Origin: Symbiodinium natans
Taxonomy: Eukaryota > Sar > Dinophyceae > Suessiales > Symbiodiniaceae
Direction: 5' to 3'
DNA: 64,000 nt
Assembly (NCBI GenBank): GCA_905221605.1
Contig: CAJNDS010000426.1
Span: 62,001-126,000, forward strand
This document shows, in pieces, positions 52,243 through 63,399 of the stretch. Position 1 is the stretch's first letter, and every line of letters starts with the position of its first letter. Under the pieces are notes generated by a model. It searched no databases. It worked only from the letters and a program-made list of their open reading frames with translations, and was not told the origin of the DNA. The position numbers and the translations under genes were made by a program.

Positions 52243-54710
52243 ATGGTTGAGAGGGAAGAGAGGCTGGGAGCTTTAGCTGTCGCAGTGCTCGAGGTGCTTC
52301 TGCTTGCCCAAGATGGCGAGATGGATGCGGTTCAGCTGGGTGCTTTCTCGACATTCCTCTCAGGGATGTTCGCCAGACACAGCATGCAGGTTATGGATCC
52401 AGTCAGCATCGCCTGGGTATCCAATGACAAGGTTCTCCCCACAAGAGCCAGCTGCTCAAAGCAGAACGAGTGTAATGAAGTGCTGCATCGGCTATTCTGC
52501 AGCTGTCGGCCATACACGTAGCTTGGTGGAGCGTGGTCTTTCGAGGCCGAGCCGTTGGCAGGAGTCCATTGGCAAGGCTACCAGTGTTAGTCCAGTGTAG
52601 GTCTGGCAGAGATGACAACGTGGGTATGAAGTTGGTGTGTCGTGGCAGGTGTGTGGAAATGAGCTGCCTCGGCTGCTGATGGAGCACTCCTCAGCAAACT
52701 GCTGGGTGGAAGCTGTGAATTCTCAGACTCTTCGAAACGTAGTGAAACGGAGTGAAGCAAAGTGAAGCGAGTTGAGCCAATTGAGCTTGAAGGCCACGCC
52801 GAAAGTTTTCCAGGGGCTGGTGTTGGCGGCGGCCTTTAGCTTTTGGCAGTAGGTGCGGGCCATTGCAGATCTTGCAGTCCCTTGAGCTGAGGATAACAAG
52901 GCATCAGCCAAAAACGTTGACTTCGTTCTCATGAGCTGCTCACAAAGTGAGGCTCGCACAGCAATGCTGATCACGACTAAAGCTGGGCGCCGCTTGAACT
53001 TGCAGGTCCCTTTGCTGAAGGAGTGTGATGAACAAGCTCCCTTCACAATTTCAGCTTCAAGGTGCGCCATTCAAAAGAAATCGCCTATCAATCCACACGT
53101 CCCTGGTTTTCTTTGGAGCTTCGTTCTCGGAAGGCCTCGGGTGGTTTGCCTCCTCGACTCCACCAGCCAGGCGCACGAGGCTGCCCGGATGTGTGCAAAA
53201 CAAAGGGAAGCCGGAGTTGGAGTGCTTGTAGCTCGTTGTAGCTCGCTGTTAGCTCGTTGTAGCTCGTTGTAGCTTGGGGAGGGGGTCTTTCCAGTCTGCG
53301 CAGGCCCTGCTAGAACACCTCGAGGCGCTTCAGGAGGCACCCTGGCAGTTTGGACTCCAGAGTGCTCATATGCTGAATGCCACAGAGTGCCACAGAGTGC
53401 CACAGAGTGCCACAGAGTGCCACAGAGTGCCACAGAGTGCCACAGAATGCCACAGAATGCCACAGATTGCCACATGTCCAGGCAAAGGGGCACATGTCCG
53501 CTGCCCTGGAGCATTTGGAGGCTATCGGAAACCGACAAGACCTGTTAGGGTAAAGTGGGTGCTTGTGGACAGGTTTGGATCTTCGGGTTTTATGCCCGTG
53601 AAATGTCTTAACCCAAAACCTTGAAGTCTGAAAATAGAGCGAGAGGGAGCGTCGAAATCTGAAAATAGAGCTGCATCATTCCGAAGCTTAGCGTTATACA
53701 AAGGCAAGGGGCTTCATCTGGTCACAAGGCTGGACCCCAAACTTAGCCTTAGCCAAAGCCTCATGCAGATGAAAGATGGTCTCCAAACGGCTTAGACGCT
53801 ACATAATGTATCATGTATCATACGAGTTCGTGCATCCCTGTTTTTGTGTTAATCCTCAGAAAGTGTGCCTTCGTCGTCCGCCTCGCCTTTGCGACGGGCC
53901 CTTGACCTCCTCGCCTGTGCTTGCTGTGCTGTTCTCCTCCACCCTTCCTTGCTCCCACTGTCCATCTGCTGGCTTTGTTCCTCACTTGAATTTGTTTTCC
54001 CTCTGTCTCATTGTCTCATTCCCCAAGATCACACACGCCAGAAGATTGCCAAGTTCCGAACTGAAGAGGCGGCACAGTCCCTGCATGGCCAACCTGGTGG
54101 CTTTGCGCAGGCGCATTCCGCAATGTTTTAGCCCCTAGCTACGTCTTAGGTTTTTAATGGCTGCCGTGTTGAACTGTTCTCCGTACGCCGGGCTGAAAGG
54201 CCAACTTGGAAGATTTCAGCACAAGACTCAGCTTTCCTGATGAACGCTGCCTTTAGATTCTTGTGCGGCACGCCGCGCTCGGCAGCTCAGGCCGACGAGT
54301 TGCCCGCTTTCCAGCTGCAGCGCGACCAACGGAGATGGACCTGGAAGATGTGCCAGAGGCATTCCAAACATAGCAGAGGATGCGTGTATGGCAAGCCAAG
54401 CTCTGCCAGTGTCGAAACCCAGCGCAGGCGCTTCCTCTTGGCTTCACCGGGCACGGTCCTGAAGGGGTCGTGTAGCACGTCGTAGCCGTTTTGGTCGGAG
54501 TGCTTTGTGTTGGTACTGGCTCCTGAGATTGAGAGGCCCCTTCAGGCGCTGAAGCGACGAGCCGTCATCCCCGCCTTCCAGAAGGCGTTCTATTCATGTA
54601 TCCATCATCTCTGCAAGGTTCATGTGACGGCAGACGCTCCCAGGATGATCTCTCTAGTGAGAGTGATGAGACCCCCTCCTCGTCACCATCTCCAACCAAG
54701 GACCTGGGAT
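52243..54710 (+). CDS. Unrecognised gene with acidic Ser-rich C-terminus
   Basis: A probable exon at 52243-52400 encodes EERLGALAVAVLEVLLLAQD and continues as a helical stretch. Other possible exons encode RQKIAKFRTEEAAQSLHGQP (~54030), EIERPLQALKRRAVIPAFQK (~54528) and a final piece SQDDLSSESDETPSSSPSPT ending KDLG and TGA at about 54709. The closing segment has the acidic, Ser/Pro-rich look of a phosphorylated tail. Linking these pieces into one gene is inference from strand and order. No domain was recognised. Confidence 0.35.
53228..53275. repeat. GTAGCTC short tandem repeat
   Basis: The words TAGCTCGTTG and TAGCTCGCTG repeat five times over ~50 bases with slight length changes. They lie just upstream of the CACAGAGTGC array. 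Confidence 0.8.
53381..53470. repeat. CACAGAGTGC minisatellite (9 x 10 bp)
   Basis: Nine head-to-tail decamers: six exact CACAGAGTGC, two CACAGAATGC, then CACAGATTGC. The variants are grouped at the right end, as expected when new copies arise on the left. Frames here encode a short Cys/His/Arg/Val/Pro/Gln/Ser repeat and I do not regard them as genes. Confidence 0.95.
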
Positions 54711-56480
54711 GACCTGGGGTTCTGAATCATTCTTGCTGTCGCCCGAAGTTGCGGTGGCATAGGCTAGAATGCTGGATAAAATGACATTGAGCTGGCAGGC
54801 TGCGGACATCTTGCCAAAGCCAGGCGAGACTTCGGCTTGAAGTTGTAGCCGCATGGGAGCCATGCTCTGCCTCTGTGTTGTGCAGGACCGTCAGCACAAA
54901 GAGCGCCGGCGCCTGCCGCATCGGCAGTACCAACGGTTGGCATCTCAGCACCCAGCAGTGTACCTAAAGAATGCTCCTTGCCATTGCCATGATGATCATG
55001 ATTGCTGTACTTGACTGTCGTGATAGCACTGGCTGCCATCACAACAACTATGGAAGCATCTGCACAGTTGCCCGTATGTGGAAATGCACGAGGCAAAGGT
55101 ATGTTAACGCATCTGCACCAGAGGCCAAACCATCTCCTCAGAGCTTCTTCTAGTAGCCTTGCGGCAGCCTCATCGTGTGATGGCTCAGGCGGGCTTGGGT
55201 GCCCTCCTTTACACATGGGGCAAAAGGTAGGATTATGCAGTTGCAACACCAGGCTCGGGACCGTCGACAGGCTCCGGACTCTCGACGCACTCTTCCTTCG
55301 CAGCCCCTTCGGATGCACCATCTCACCGGCATGCTTCGGCATTTTTTGTCAGTGCATGCTCTTGGCTGAGACTCGAACCACACTTGTGTCGATGGCATTC
55401 TCGGAAGGAGGCAGCAATTGGTGCAACTTACTTTGGCAAAATCAGCTTGTGAAGTTGTGCTTGGCGAGGCTACTTGCGTTTTCGGACGATCGACATGCTC
55501 GCACAAGTCTGCAGGCCTGAGAACACAGCACGTGCCAGTTCAATCGGTGAGTGCATTGACGACTTTTCTTCCAGTTGGTCGACGGCCGCATGCCATACCA
55601 CCCGATCCCGTTCACGCAAAAAAAGTCTTGGACGTGGATACTGACAGTCTACGGAAGTCGCTGAAAGTCCAAAACTCTAGGCTGTCCGAAGCACAACAGG
55701 GCATCCCCAGACTTCCTGGCAGATTGTAGCCAGACTGACCAAAGTCATCTCCTTTCGTTCAAAGCCATGCAATTAGTCAAACGTCCAAATATGCGAGTGC
55801 ATCTGCGCTGCGGGCATCCATTTTTGCGCAAGTCCTGCACAACAGTTTGACTGCAACACGACTCAACTGCATTTCATTGTCACCTGCTTTGCCGCCGAAC
55901 CTATTTTATCCCAGCTCCAACCTCTAAGATAATGCTGGATGAATGGGTCGTACAGTGACATGCTCAAGCTCAGCTGCACATCACTTTGCAGAGCGGTTTG
56001 GTGAGCGGCAAAAGGGGCTCAAGCTCACAGCCTTCCCTTGCCTTGCACCTGCGTCTTATTGTGGGGGGCCCAAATGCTGATGAATAAAAGTTTTTCTACA
56101 TGCTTGATGGACTGCTTTGCTTTGCTTGAGGCTGGAGCACCATGGCCGAGGAGGAGGGACAGGAAGTCATCTTCACTGAGAACACGGCGCCCGCTTCCTA
56201 AGCTGAATGCGAGTTTGGTGGCCGATGGATATGGGAAAGCCTGTGCTGCGTGCTGGCGAAGAAACATGAGTGCAATGCCGAGACCCGATCGAGAGATTTG
56301 GGATGAGAAGGCCTGGCAGCTGAGAACGCATCCAGACTTGGAGCCTGTGACTTGGGTGTAGACAGGGTGGCCTCATCAAGAAGGGTGCTGCCGAGATTGC
56401 TGAGAGAGATCAGGACCACGTGCCGGAGGCCAGTAGATGTGGGCTTGCGCACACTTTGGATCTTGAGTCTGGTGGCTGCA
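54711..56480. other. Unresolved region with possible exons
   Basis: Possible + strand exons include KKVLDVDTDSLRKSLKVQNS (~55618) and LVADGYGKACAACWRRNMSA (~56213). A long minus frame over 54764-55342 lacks any pattern. I could not assemble a gene. Confidence 0.3.
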
Positions 56481-56481
56481 G

Positions 56482-56995
56482 GTCAAAGTTCTGACAACCC
56501 TTGGCATGTTTGCGGTGCCGGTCACTGCAGAAACCACGATCGGCGAGATTCGGCAGAAGGTGCAGGCAGGTGAGCAGAGTCATCAAGAAGCAAGACACTT
56601 GCTCCTCGATCAGTTTGCTTCCAGGAGTGGAAACCTGAATACTCCCTTGAGCAGAAGTCCCGACGTGTTTGCAGCTTTGTCATGCCACAGCAGAGCCATC
56701 ACATCTTTCTTTGCCAGGATTGAGCTCGTGTGCAAAGACAAGGACGCATGGGGACCTCTCTTCAACAAGACGTCCCGCCCGCGTGATGATGATGAGACTG
56801 CGCGTGACCCAGACGGCGCGAGTATCTGGCTGCTGTAGCTGCTGTCAAAGATGAGAGCTGATGCTCTGCGAGAGTCAGTGCTTCTCGAGGTGGAGTCGCT
56901 CTGGAGTGACTGGGACATTCCGCGCCGGATGATGCAGGCAGGGTTGCAGCTGCCAAAAGCCAGGGAAAGCGAAGCCTGGAGCGGAAGCATGACGT
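56482..56995 (+). CDS. Possible ubiquitin-like exon and C-terminal exons
   Basis: After a GGCTGCAG acceptor, 56482-56565 encodes VKVLTTLGMFAVPVTAET and TIGEIRQKVQ, followed by a GCAGGTGAG donor-like site. The pattern of a beta-hairpin then T-I-x-x-[IV]-[RK]-x-K-[IV]-Q is that of the first half of ubiquitin-like folds. Further open pieces follow: ELVCKDKDAWGPLFNKTSRP (~56728) and RESVLLEVESLWSDWDIPRR, which ends in MMQAGLQLPKARESEAWSG before TGA at about 56995. They may form one gene. The rest of the ubiquitin fold was not found. Confidence 0.4.
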
Positions 56996-56999
56996 GAAG

Positions 57000-58660
57000 T
57001 CACAGTGCAGTTTAGTGTAGGCTAACGCAGGTTACTGCCCCATATTCAAGCTATCCCTAAACCTTTGCCCCATGCCAAGTTGGCACAGGTGGCGCTTTGG
57101 ATCAAGGAGAAGAACGAAGAGACTGGTGAGCGATGCACTGAGTCACGCGCTGGTTTTTGCGACTCATGGTATCGCATGGTTATGCCCTCCTACAGCCTTC
57201 TGGCAGAACTCAAAGATGCAAATCAGGTGGGAGTCCACGTTTTGGAAGATGCTCGAAGAATCCAAGTGCGACGCAGCAGCCTCGGTTGATGTGTCATCAA
57301 GCTGAATGGCCCTTTTTGCCGATTTGCAAAGCACAGCACGTAGGCTCAGAGGAACCGCAAAACCACCATAGACTTTTTCTAGCAGAGCATCTCTTGTTCA
57401 AGGAGTTTTGCCAGCTTTGCCTTTAGCGCTCCCAGGGAGCGTGCAGGGCAGTGTAAGACAATTGTCCACAGCAAATAGGGGTACGCCAGTACACTTATCA
57501 TGAGCTCCTGTGGCGATGGTCAAACCAGTCCTGACCTTCTGCCTGCTGGCCTGTTGTGCGGCAAGCCAGGAGAGGATGATCAGGAAGGCACAAGGTTGTA
57601 AAAGTTGAGGGCCGGACGTTCCCTTAGACAGGAGCCTTGGATCTTGCCGCAGCTGCGCTCGTGGAGTCTAGAGGCTGGTTGCCTGTGACACTTGTATTGC
57701 AGTCGCTCCAAGGATAACTGCACAGCTCTCTTGCGCTCCAAGCCCGCACCCATGTCTGCTAGGACGTGGATTGCGGCAGCATTCGAAGCTCAGTGGTCGA
57801 TTGGGCTCTGTTTCAGCGGTCGGCAACACAGTTCAACAACGTTTGGGTGCTGAACACGCCGCCGCAGCTCGGCAGCAAAACGTTGGTTTGCCAACCAGAG
57901 CAGATGGAGGCGGGCATTGCGATGCTGTAGCAGACAGCGTTGCCTTCTGTGAAGGCCCCGCGAGCTTTGTCCCGAACGCACTCTTCGAACCACGCTGAGC
58001 TACAGGCGCTGCGGACATCTGCAGAGCCCCCGCTGGTGTCAGCATTTTTTGACGTATCTTTCGTTGCAAGGCAGCCTACAGCGAGGCCGCGCTTGACTGG
58101 AGAGGCCGGCTTCGGACCTTTCGACTTGAGTTCGGGGATGCAGCTTGTAGGTAGCCAGACTTGTGTTACATTCTGCTGACTTTGACGTTTGACGAAGAGG
58201 TGGGACACGTCTTGCAGCGTGTGGACGTGGCTTCAGAAGAATGCCCTCTCGGCTCGTTGACGGCTGCAGTACTGGCCATGGCCTCAATGCAGAGTTGCGG
58301 TTTTGCGAAGCTTCGCCTAGGTGGGTGTAGACATCTGCAAAGGCAATTTTATGCATCCGTGCAATATGTGCATTGTAACATGTGTACATGTATACATCTA
58401 TACGGCGTCTGCACTGTCTGCATTGTCTGCATGATATGCATTGCATGTGTATGAAGGTATGCATTCATACAAATCTACACGTATACAGTAATTTATACCT
58501 CTACGCATCTTTAGATCTGTATATTCATACATCAATCCATCTGTACATTTTTGCATGTTATGCATTTATATATGCATACATATCTATACATCTCTATACA
58601 TCTCTGTACATGTTTTTGGTAGGACGCACCCTCGTGTGCCCTGCGTTTCCTGGGGTTTCC
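57000..58660. other. Unresolved region
   Basis: One likely + exon encodes HAKLAQVALWIKEKNEETG (~57072). Open pieces near 57800-58180 exist in more than one frame. From 58360 to 58620 the DNA is rich in ATACATCTA/TGCAT words, a degenerate A/T-rich repeat. Confidence 0.3.
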
Positions 58661-58684
58661 AGCTTGGGGGGTTGGGGGGGGGGG

Positions 58685-58910
58685 TTGGGAATATCCATGT
58701 TGGGAATATCCATGTTGGGAGTATCCATGTTGGGAATATTCATGTTGGGAATATACATGTTGGGAATATCCATGTTGGGAATATCCATGTTGGGAATATC
58801 CATGTTGGGAATATCCATGTTGGGAATATCCATGTTGGGAATACCCATTTTGGGAATATCCATGTTGGGAGTATCCATGTTGGGAATATCCATGTTGCGA
58901 ATATACATAG
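58685..58910. repeat. 15-bp minisatellite, about 15 copies
   Basis: Unit TTGGGAATATCCATG is repeated about 15 times with single-base variants (GTATCC, ATATTC, ATATAC, ATACCC). Each unit contains the near-palindrome GGAATATCC, so both strands can pair within and between units. The unit length is a multiple of three, so frames stay open on both strands (LGISM, GNIHV, NMDIP). I see no evidence that any is translated. Confidence 0.95.
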
Positions 58911-58919
58911 CACTTGCTG

Positions 58920-59970
58920 CAGGCATCTCCCCCCGAAAAAAATGCCGGCCCCAAGCATCCCAAAATCCTTTCTTGCCTGATCCTTCAAGTCCACCAAAGC
59001 AGTCCAAGCCCAAACCTTCCCAAAGCCTTTTTGACCAAAACCTTCAAGCCCAAGCATCCCCAAAGCAGTCCAAGCCCAAACATTCCCAAATCCTCTCTTG
59101 AAAGACCAAGCCCAAACCTTCCCAAAGCCTCTTTTGCCGACACATACACAAGGACATGCAAGCCCCAAAAAGTGCCCTCAAAAATCCCTACAAATAAGCT
59201 CAAAACACTTAAAACATGGAATACACAACTTTTCGGTTTTCCTGCCCTTCAAAACAAGGCTCCCGCCTAGGCGAAACACTCATTTTCCAGAAAAAGCGCC
59301 CGCCCTTCGAAGGATCAGTGGCGTGTCTTCCTGGTTCCGAAAACCGGAATGAGTCAAAAACCTCGGTTTTGTACACTTTCCAACGTAACCACACCCAACG
59401 CATGCCAACAAAACGCAGGGCACTCCAGCGCGCGTGCTACCATGTTTTTGCATGTGTACATCCGCTTGTACATTCTCACTTTTTTGCAGTAGTACATGTT
59501 TGTATTTTCCTTTTTATCAGTTGTACATATACATTTGCTGTTGAGATGCAGCATCGGTACGGTATTTATTCAATACACATGTGAGATGTAGCTGTTGCAA
59601 GAACAGTGAGCTGCAAAAGTTTGCAGCCGAGTTTTGAAAATGCTCGTAAGCTAAGACATATGTCTTGCTTAAGTCGTGTTGGGTACTGTTACTGCTCGCT
59701 ACGAGCACTTGCTGTAAATAATATTAGGTACAAAGCAATGCTTGCTGTCATTGAAATATTCTGTTGTGTGCAGAAGATATAGAAGCTACACAACAAGCAC
59801 CACAAAATACAATTATGAAGTATGCCAAGTTTAATACTACGTACATATGTGCATATACACATAAACTTGTAGTTGAGATACAGCATCTGTACGAACTCCA
59901 ATGTATATGCTAGATGCTACGTTTTCAATTATCAAAATTCAAAAGCAATACCATGAAGGGGGTCTGAAGA
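58920..59970. other. Low-complexity and A/T-rich stretch, no gene
   Basis: From 58940 to 59130 the words CAAGCCCAAACCTTCCCAAA recur with changes, a degenerate C/A-rich repeat. Farther right the DNA is A/T-rich with many stops. No gene was seen. Confidence 0.4.
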
Positions 59971-59974
59971 TCGT

Positions 59975-60600
59975 GGAAGCTCCATGTGCGAGGCTGCGCG
60001 TGCAGGTGCGCAATGGTGCACCAGCTTGCGTGCGGCAGTATGAGCGCTGAAGCGCGTAGGTGCATGCGGCGGTGCAACAGCAAGTGCGCACACATGTGTG
60101 CGGCGGAGCGCGCGTACGCGCGAGCACTCGCGTGCGTACGCCCGCGCACTCGCGCGCGTGCGCGAACGTCTGCGGGCAAGACCAAATTTGCTACCTTCTT
60201 TTGCTGTTTTGCTACCTTTTTTTGGTTGTCACGGTCTACGTGCGTGCAAATTTGCTATTTTTTTTTGCAAGATTTGCTGCCTTTTTGTTGGTTTTTGCTT
60301 CCATTTTTCCGTTTTTGCTGCCTTTTTGTTGGTTTTTGCTCCCTTTATTCCGTTTTTGCTGCCTTGTTGCGCACGCAGAGTGTGCGCGCGCCCGCGCGCG
60401 CGCGCGTGCGCGTCTGCAGATAATGCCGCACACGCGCATGCGCAGCCGCACGCACAGCTGTCCGCACGCCGCCGCGCACATGTACGCGTACCATCGCGTA
60501 CCCGCGCGTGCACCGCGTACGCACTCCGGCGCACTCACGCGCGCACCCTGCTACGCACCTGCACGCGCGCCTTGCACACTCGCCTGTCACCTTCCAAGGT
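59975..60600. repeat. GC-alternating blocks flanking a T-rich repeat
   Basis: Alternating GCGC/GTGC/ACGC stretches at about 59990-60175 and 60375-60590 flank a T-rich core (60180-60370). The core repeats TTTTTGTTGGTTTTTGCT and TCCGTTTTTGCTGCC two to three times. The GC blocks could form Z-DNA and could pair with each other. No gene was seen. Confidence 0.7.
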
Positions 60601-60609
60601 CTGCAACGT

Positions 60610-63200
60610 ACCCCATATCCATGAAAGCATCTAGTATTCCTTTCGAATTTAGATAAGTTTTCAACCATGAAAATGAAACGCGACAGTTTTATAGACGTTC
60701 ATAAAGCATTTGCATTCTAGTACTTACATCTTGTTTCAAGTTGGGTTCAACACGAATGTCGCCCGCCAAAAACTGTTGTTTTCGCAATGTTTGCATTTCG
60801 CTAAGAAGCACCGGGACTTCTTGCAACGTATTGCTGTTTGATATCGGAGCCAAGGCACTTGTTTGCAACTCAGACTGTGGCACGACGAACACCAACGAAA
60901 AGGGCCTTGTCGAAATGCTTTGGAGGCGCGCGTTCCAGGCCTGAGCTGTGGCATAATGCTACATGTTCTAATAGTTGCACAAACGCAAGCGATCGGTGAC
61001 TCTGTGAAGGAAAACCAGCACCATGTCTTTGGCGAGGCTGGTGAGCTGCGAAGCCACAGTGGAGACACAATCGATCCGAAGTAACCCGAAACTTCCCCTT
61101 CTCTTCCACAGACCTCCGCCGCAGGTGCCAAGCAGCGAGGGCGCTCCGTGGCTGCTTGGGACATCTGCGTGGCCTGTGGCAAGTCTGTTGCTTGCTTGCG
61201 ACATTGCAACAGCATCGCGACATTGCAAAGCGCTTTGTTTCACGTGACAAGTTGTACAGTTACAAATGGTTGTTTGGTGCCACTCGGGTTGCTGAAGCCT
61301 TGGTTTGTTGTCATGACTCTTTGCTGAGCCTTTGCCACTCGTCTTAACGCATGGCAAAAAGGGTTGGATCAACCGAGGTTCCGTCACAGAAGAAGAATCA
61401 AGAGAACGCAGATGGGGATGTACGGATTCCGGATGAATTTTCGGGCACCCGCTAATGACGACAATTCAAGAACTTGGGTTCAATCGCCAGGAGGGGAAGG
61501 ATGGAAGGAAGGGCGGGGCGGCGGGGGGGGGGGGGGGGGGTGGAGGGAAGCAGGGGAGACAAGGGGGGAAGAGAGGAAGGGAGAGTTTTGTGGTCACATG
61601 TGCGCATGGGGGGGGGGGGCGCCTCTATGTCGAAGCCAAATCAAGCCCTTCGACTATGATTCATGTTTCTTCTGCACAATAATTTCCTATTTCCATCGCT
61701 ATCACTGCTATGTCCAGGTTAGCCAAATGGTCTTCAAACTGCACCCGGCGCAGTAGCTTGCGCCAACAAGTGTTCAACCCAGTGCAGGATGGGGAGACAG
61801 CCCGCAGACGGCCGGTTCAGGCACGGGGCTGTATCGCAAGCACAGCTCCATGTTTCGTCGAGGTGCCTGCTAGTGGGCGCTGTGCTGCTGCAAGCCTCAA
61901 TGAATTCAACGCTGCGGTCCACGTCGTAGCTGTCTGGGACTCGGATTTGAGAGATTCGAGCACGTGAAAAAATCGACAGATCACTGTCATTCGGAAGTCG
62001 ATGAGGACAAAACATTGGCATTGCTGCTGCCGGGATCCGGTGCGGCTGCGTTGATCTTTGACGGTCGGCTGGATTACTTTGCCATGGCTGCGCTTCCACT
62101 TTTGCGGCGTTTGCTCGAGGCATCCCTGTTTGGTCGTTGCTTTGTGATTTCGAATGCCGCACCGGCCAGACCCTGACTTTCCCGAGGCTTTTCCGAAAGT
62201 ACGTTCCTCTTGGCAAGAAGAGCCGACTGGACGACAGAACACGTGTGTGATGGAAGTGGCGACCAAAGAAGTGCTGCTTCTGTTTTTGAGGCGTGCGTGT
62301 CTGTTCCAGGTTCCTAGCATTGTGGCAACTGTAGCATTGGTAGAGAAAGCGGGTCATCCAGTGAAACCTGTGAGGCTTCTGGGGCCAACAATTCCTCCGG
62401 ATATGGACCCTCTTCATCGCGCCAGAACTGCAAGCCTAGCAAAGATCCTGGCGACCGTGTCGCTGCAGAGGCGAGAGAGGGAGGCTTCCGTGCACAGAGT
62501 GCAAAATGAGAGTGAAGGGAGGATAAATGGATACTCATGACAAGTCAGTCTTCGACGCCCTTTGAGGCTTCTTGAGAAGGGCTTTTCGCTGCTCACCATG
62601 CTCGCAGCCTCGGCTTTGACCACTTGGCGCTCCCACAGCCTCTTCCCTGCGGCGCAGGCCCCTTGAAAATGAGACAACGAAGGGCACTTTATTACGTAGA
62701 CCTGACTTGTTCAGCTGGTCTGTTTTTTGAACGACGTTGTTTTCGGATATGCTTTAGCTTCACAGTCAGCTTCGTCTGGGAGGTGCAAGTGCCGGATGTG
62801 ACAGCTGTGGTTTCGGCAGCTGCTGCTATGCACAATTCAGGTCTTTAACACAGTCCAAGCTCGGCACACTCTTTGATGTGGGGATGTCTCGAACATGTCG
62901 CAACATCCAAACTTTCGAGTGGCTGCAGGAAGCGCAGGAAGCGACATCCTGGAGGCCAGCCCGGGTCTTGGAAGCAGAAGGACAGGGCAGCCAATTGTGA
63001 CCTTGAAGGCCATCAGGACGCAAAGAAGTCTTCAAAGAAGCCTTTGGCAAAAGACATCGCCCGGTCCTTGATGAGTTCTGAGATGGGCAAGAGCAGTCAC
63101 GGTGCCGGCATGTGCCGATGCTGCGCAGGTCCTTTGGAGTGCTCGCCTTAGATTCGGATCCAGTAAGCCCACTTCAAGTCTGACATCAGCAGGCACCTGG
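60610..63200. other. Unresolved region with possible exons
   Basis: Possible + strand exons include MAKRVGSTEVPSQKKNQENA (ATG 61351), EVDEDKTLALLLPGSGAAAL (~61992) and FDGRLDYFAMAALPLLRRLL (~62055), IPPDMDPLHRARTASLAKIL (~62391) and LFDVGMSRTCRNIQTFEWLQ (~62872). They read as real coding DNA, but order and joins are not established. Poly-G runs at 61527-61540 and 61608-61618 may disturb assembly. Confidence 0.3.
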
Positions 63201-63399
63201 CGTAGAGATGCAATACAAACTCAATACAGGCGCGAGAGATTCTCCGTGGGCCCAGGCCAGTCCCATCTTTCGGCAGATTGCAGCTTGGCTCCTCGAGGCG
63301 CCTGAAGATTTGCCGCAGGTGGCTCGGAAGATCGACGGTAGTTCCTTCGCCTTCGCCTTCCCCCCCCCCCCCCCCCCCACTGCCAGATTCCAGACTCAG

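Noticed and set aside
53310-53538. CACAGAGTGC array as a CRISPR-like locus
   Set aside because: There are no spacers between units; it is a plain tandem repeat in eukaryotic DNA.
55355-55430. tRNA-like B-box word (GGTTCGAGTCT) on the minus strand
   Set aside because: No matching A box, anticodon arm or acceptor stem could be folded around it.
58594-59013. Minus- and plus-strand frames through the 15-bp minisatellite
   Set aside because: The unit is divisible by three and lacks stops, so frames stay open on both strands by construction.
61734-62417. 227-codon minus-strand frame
   Set aside because: It runs opposite several better-looking + strand exon candidates and shows no motif.
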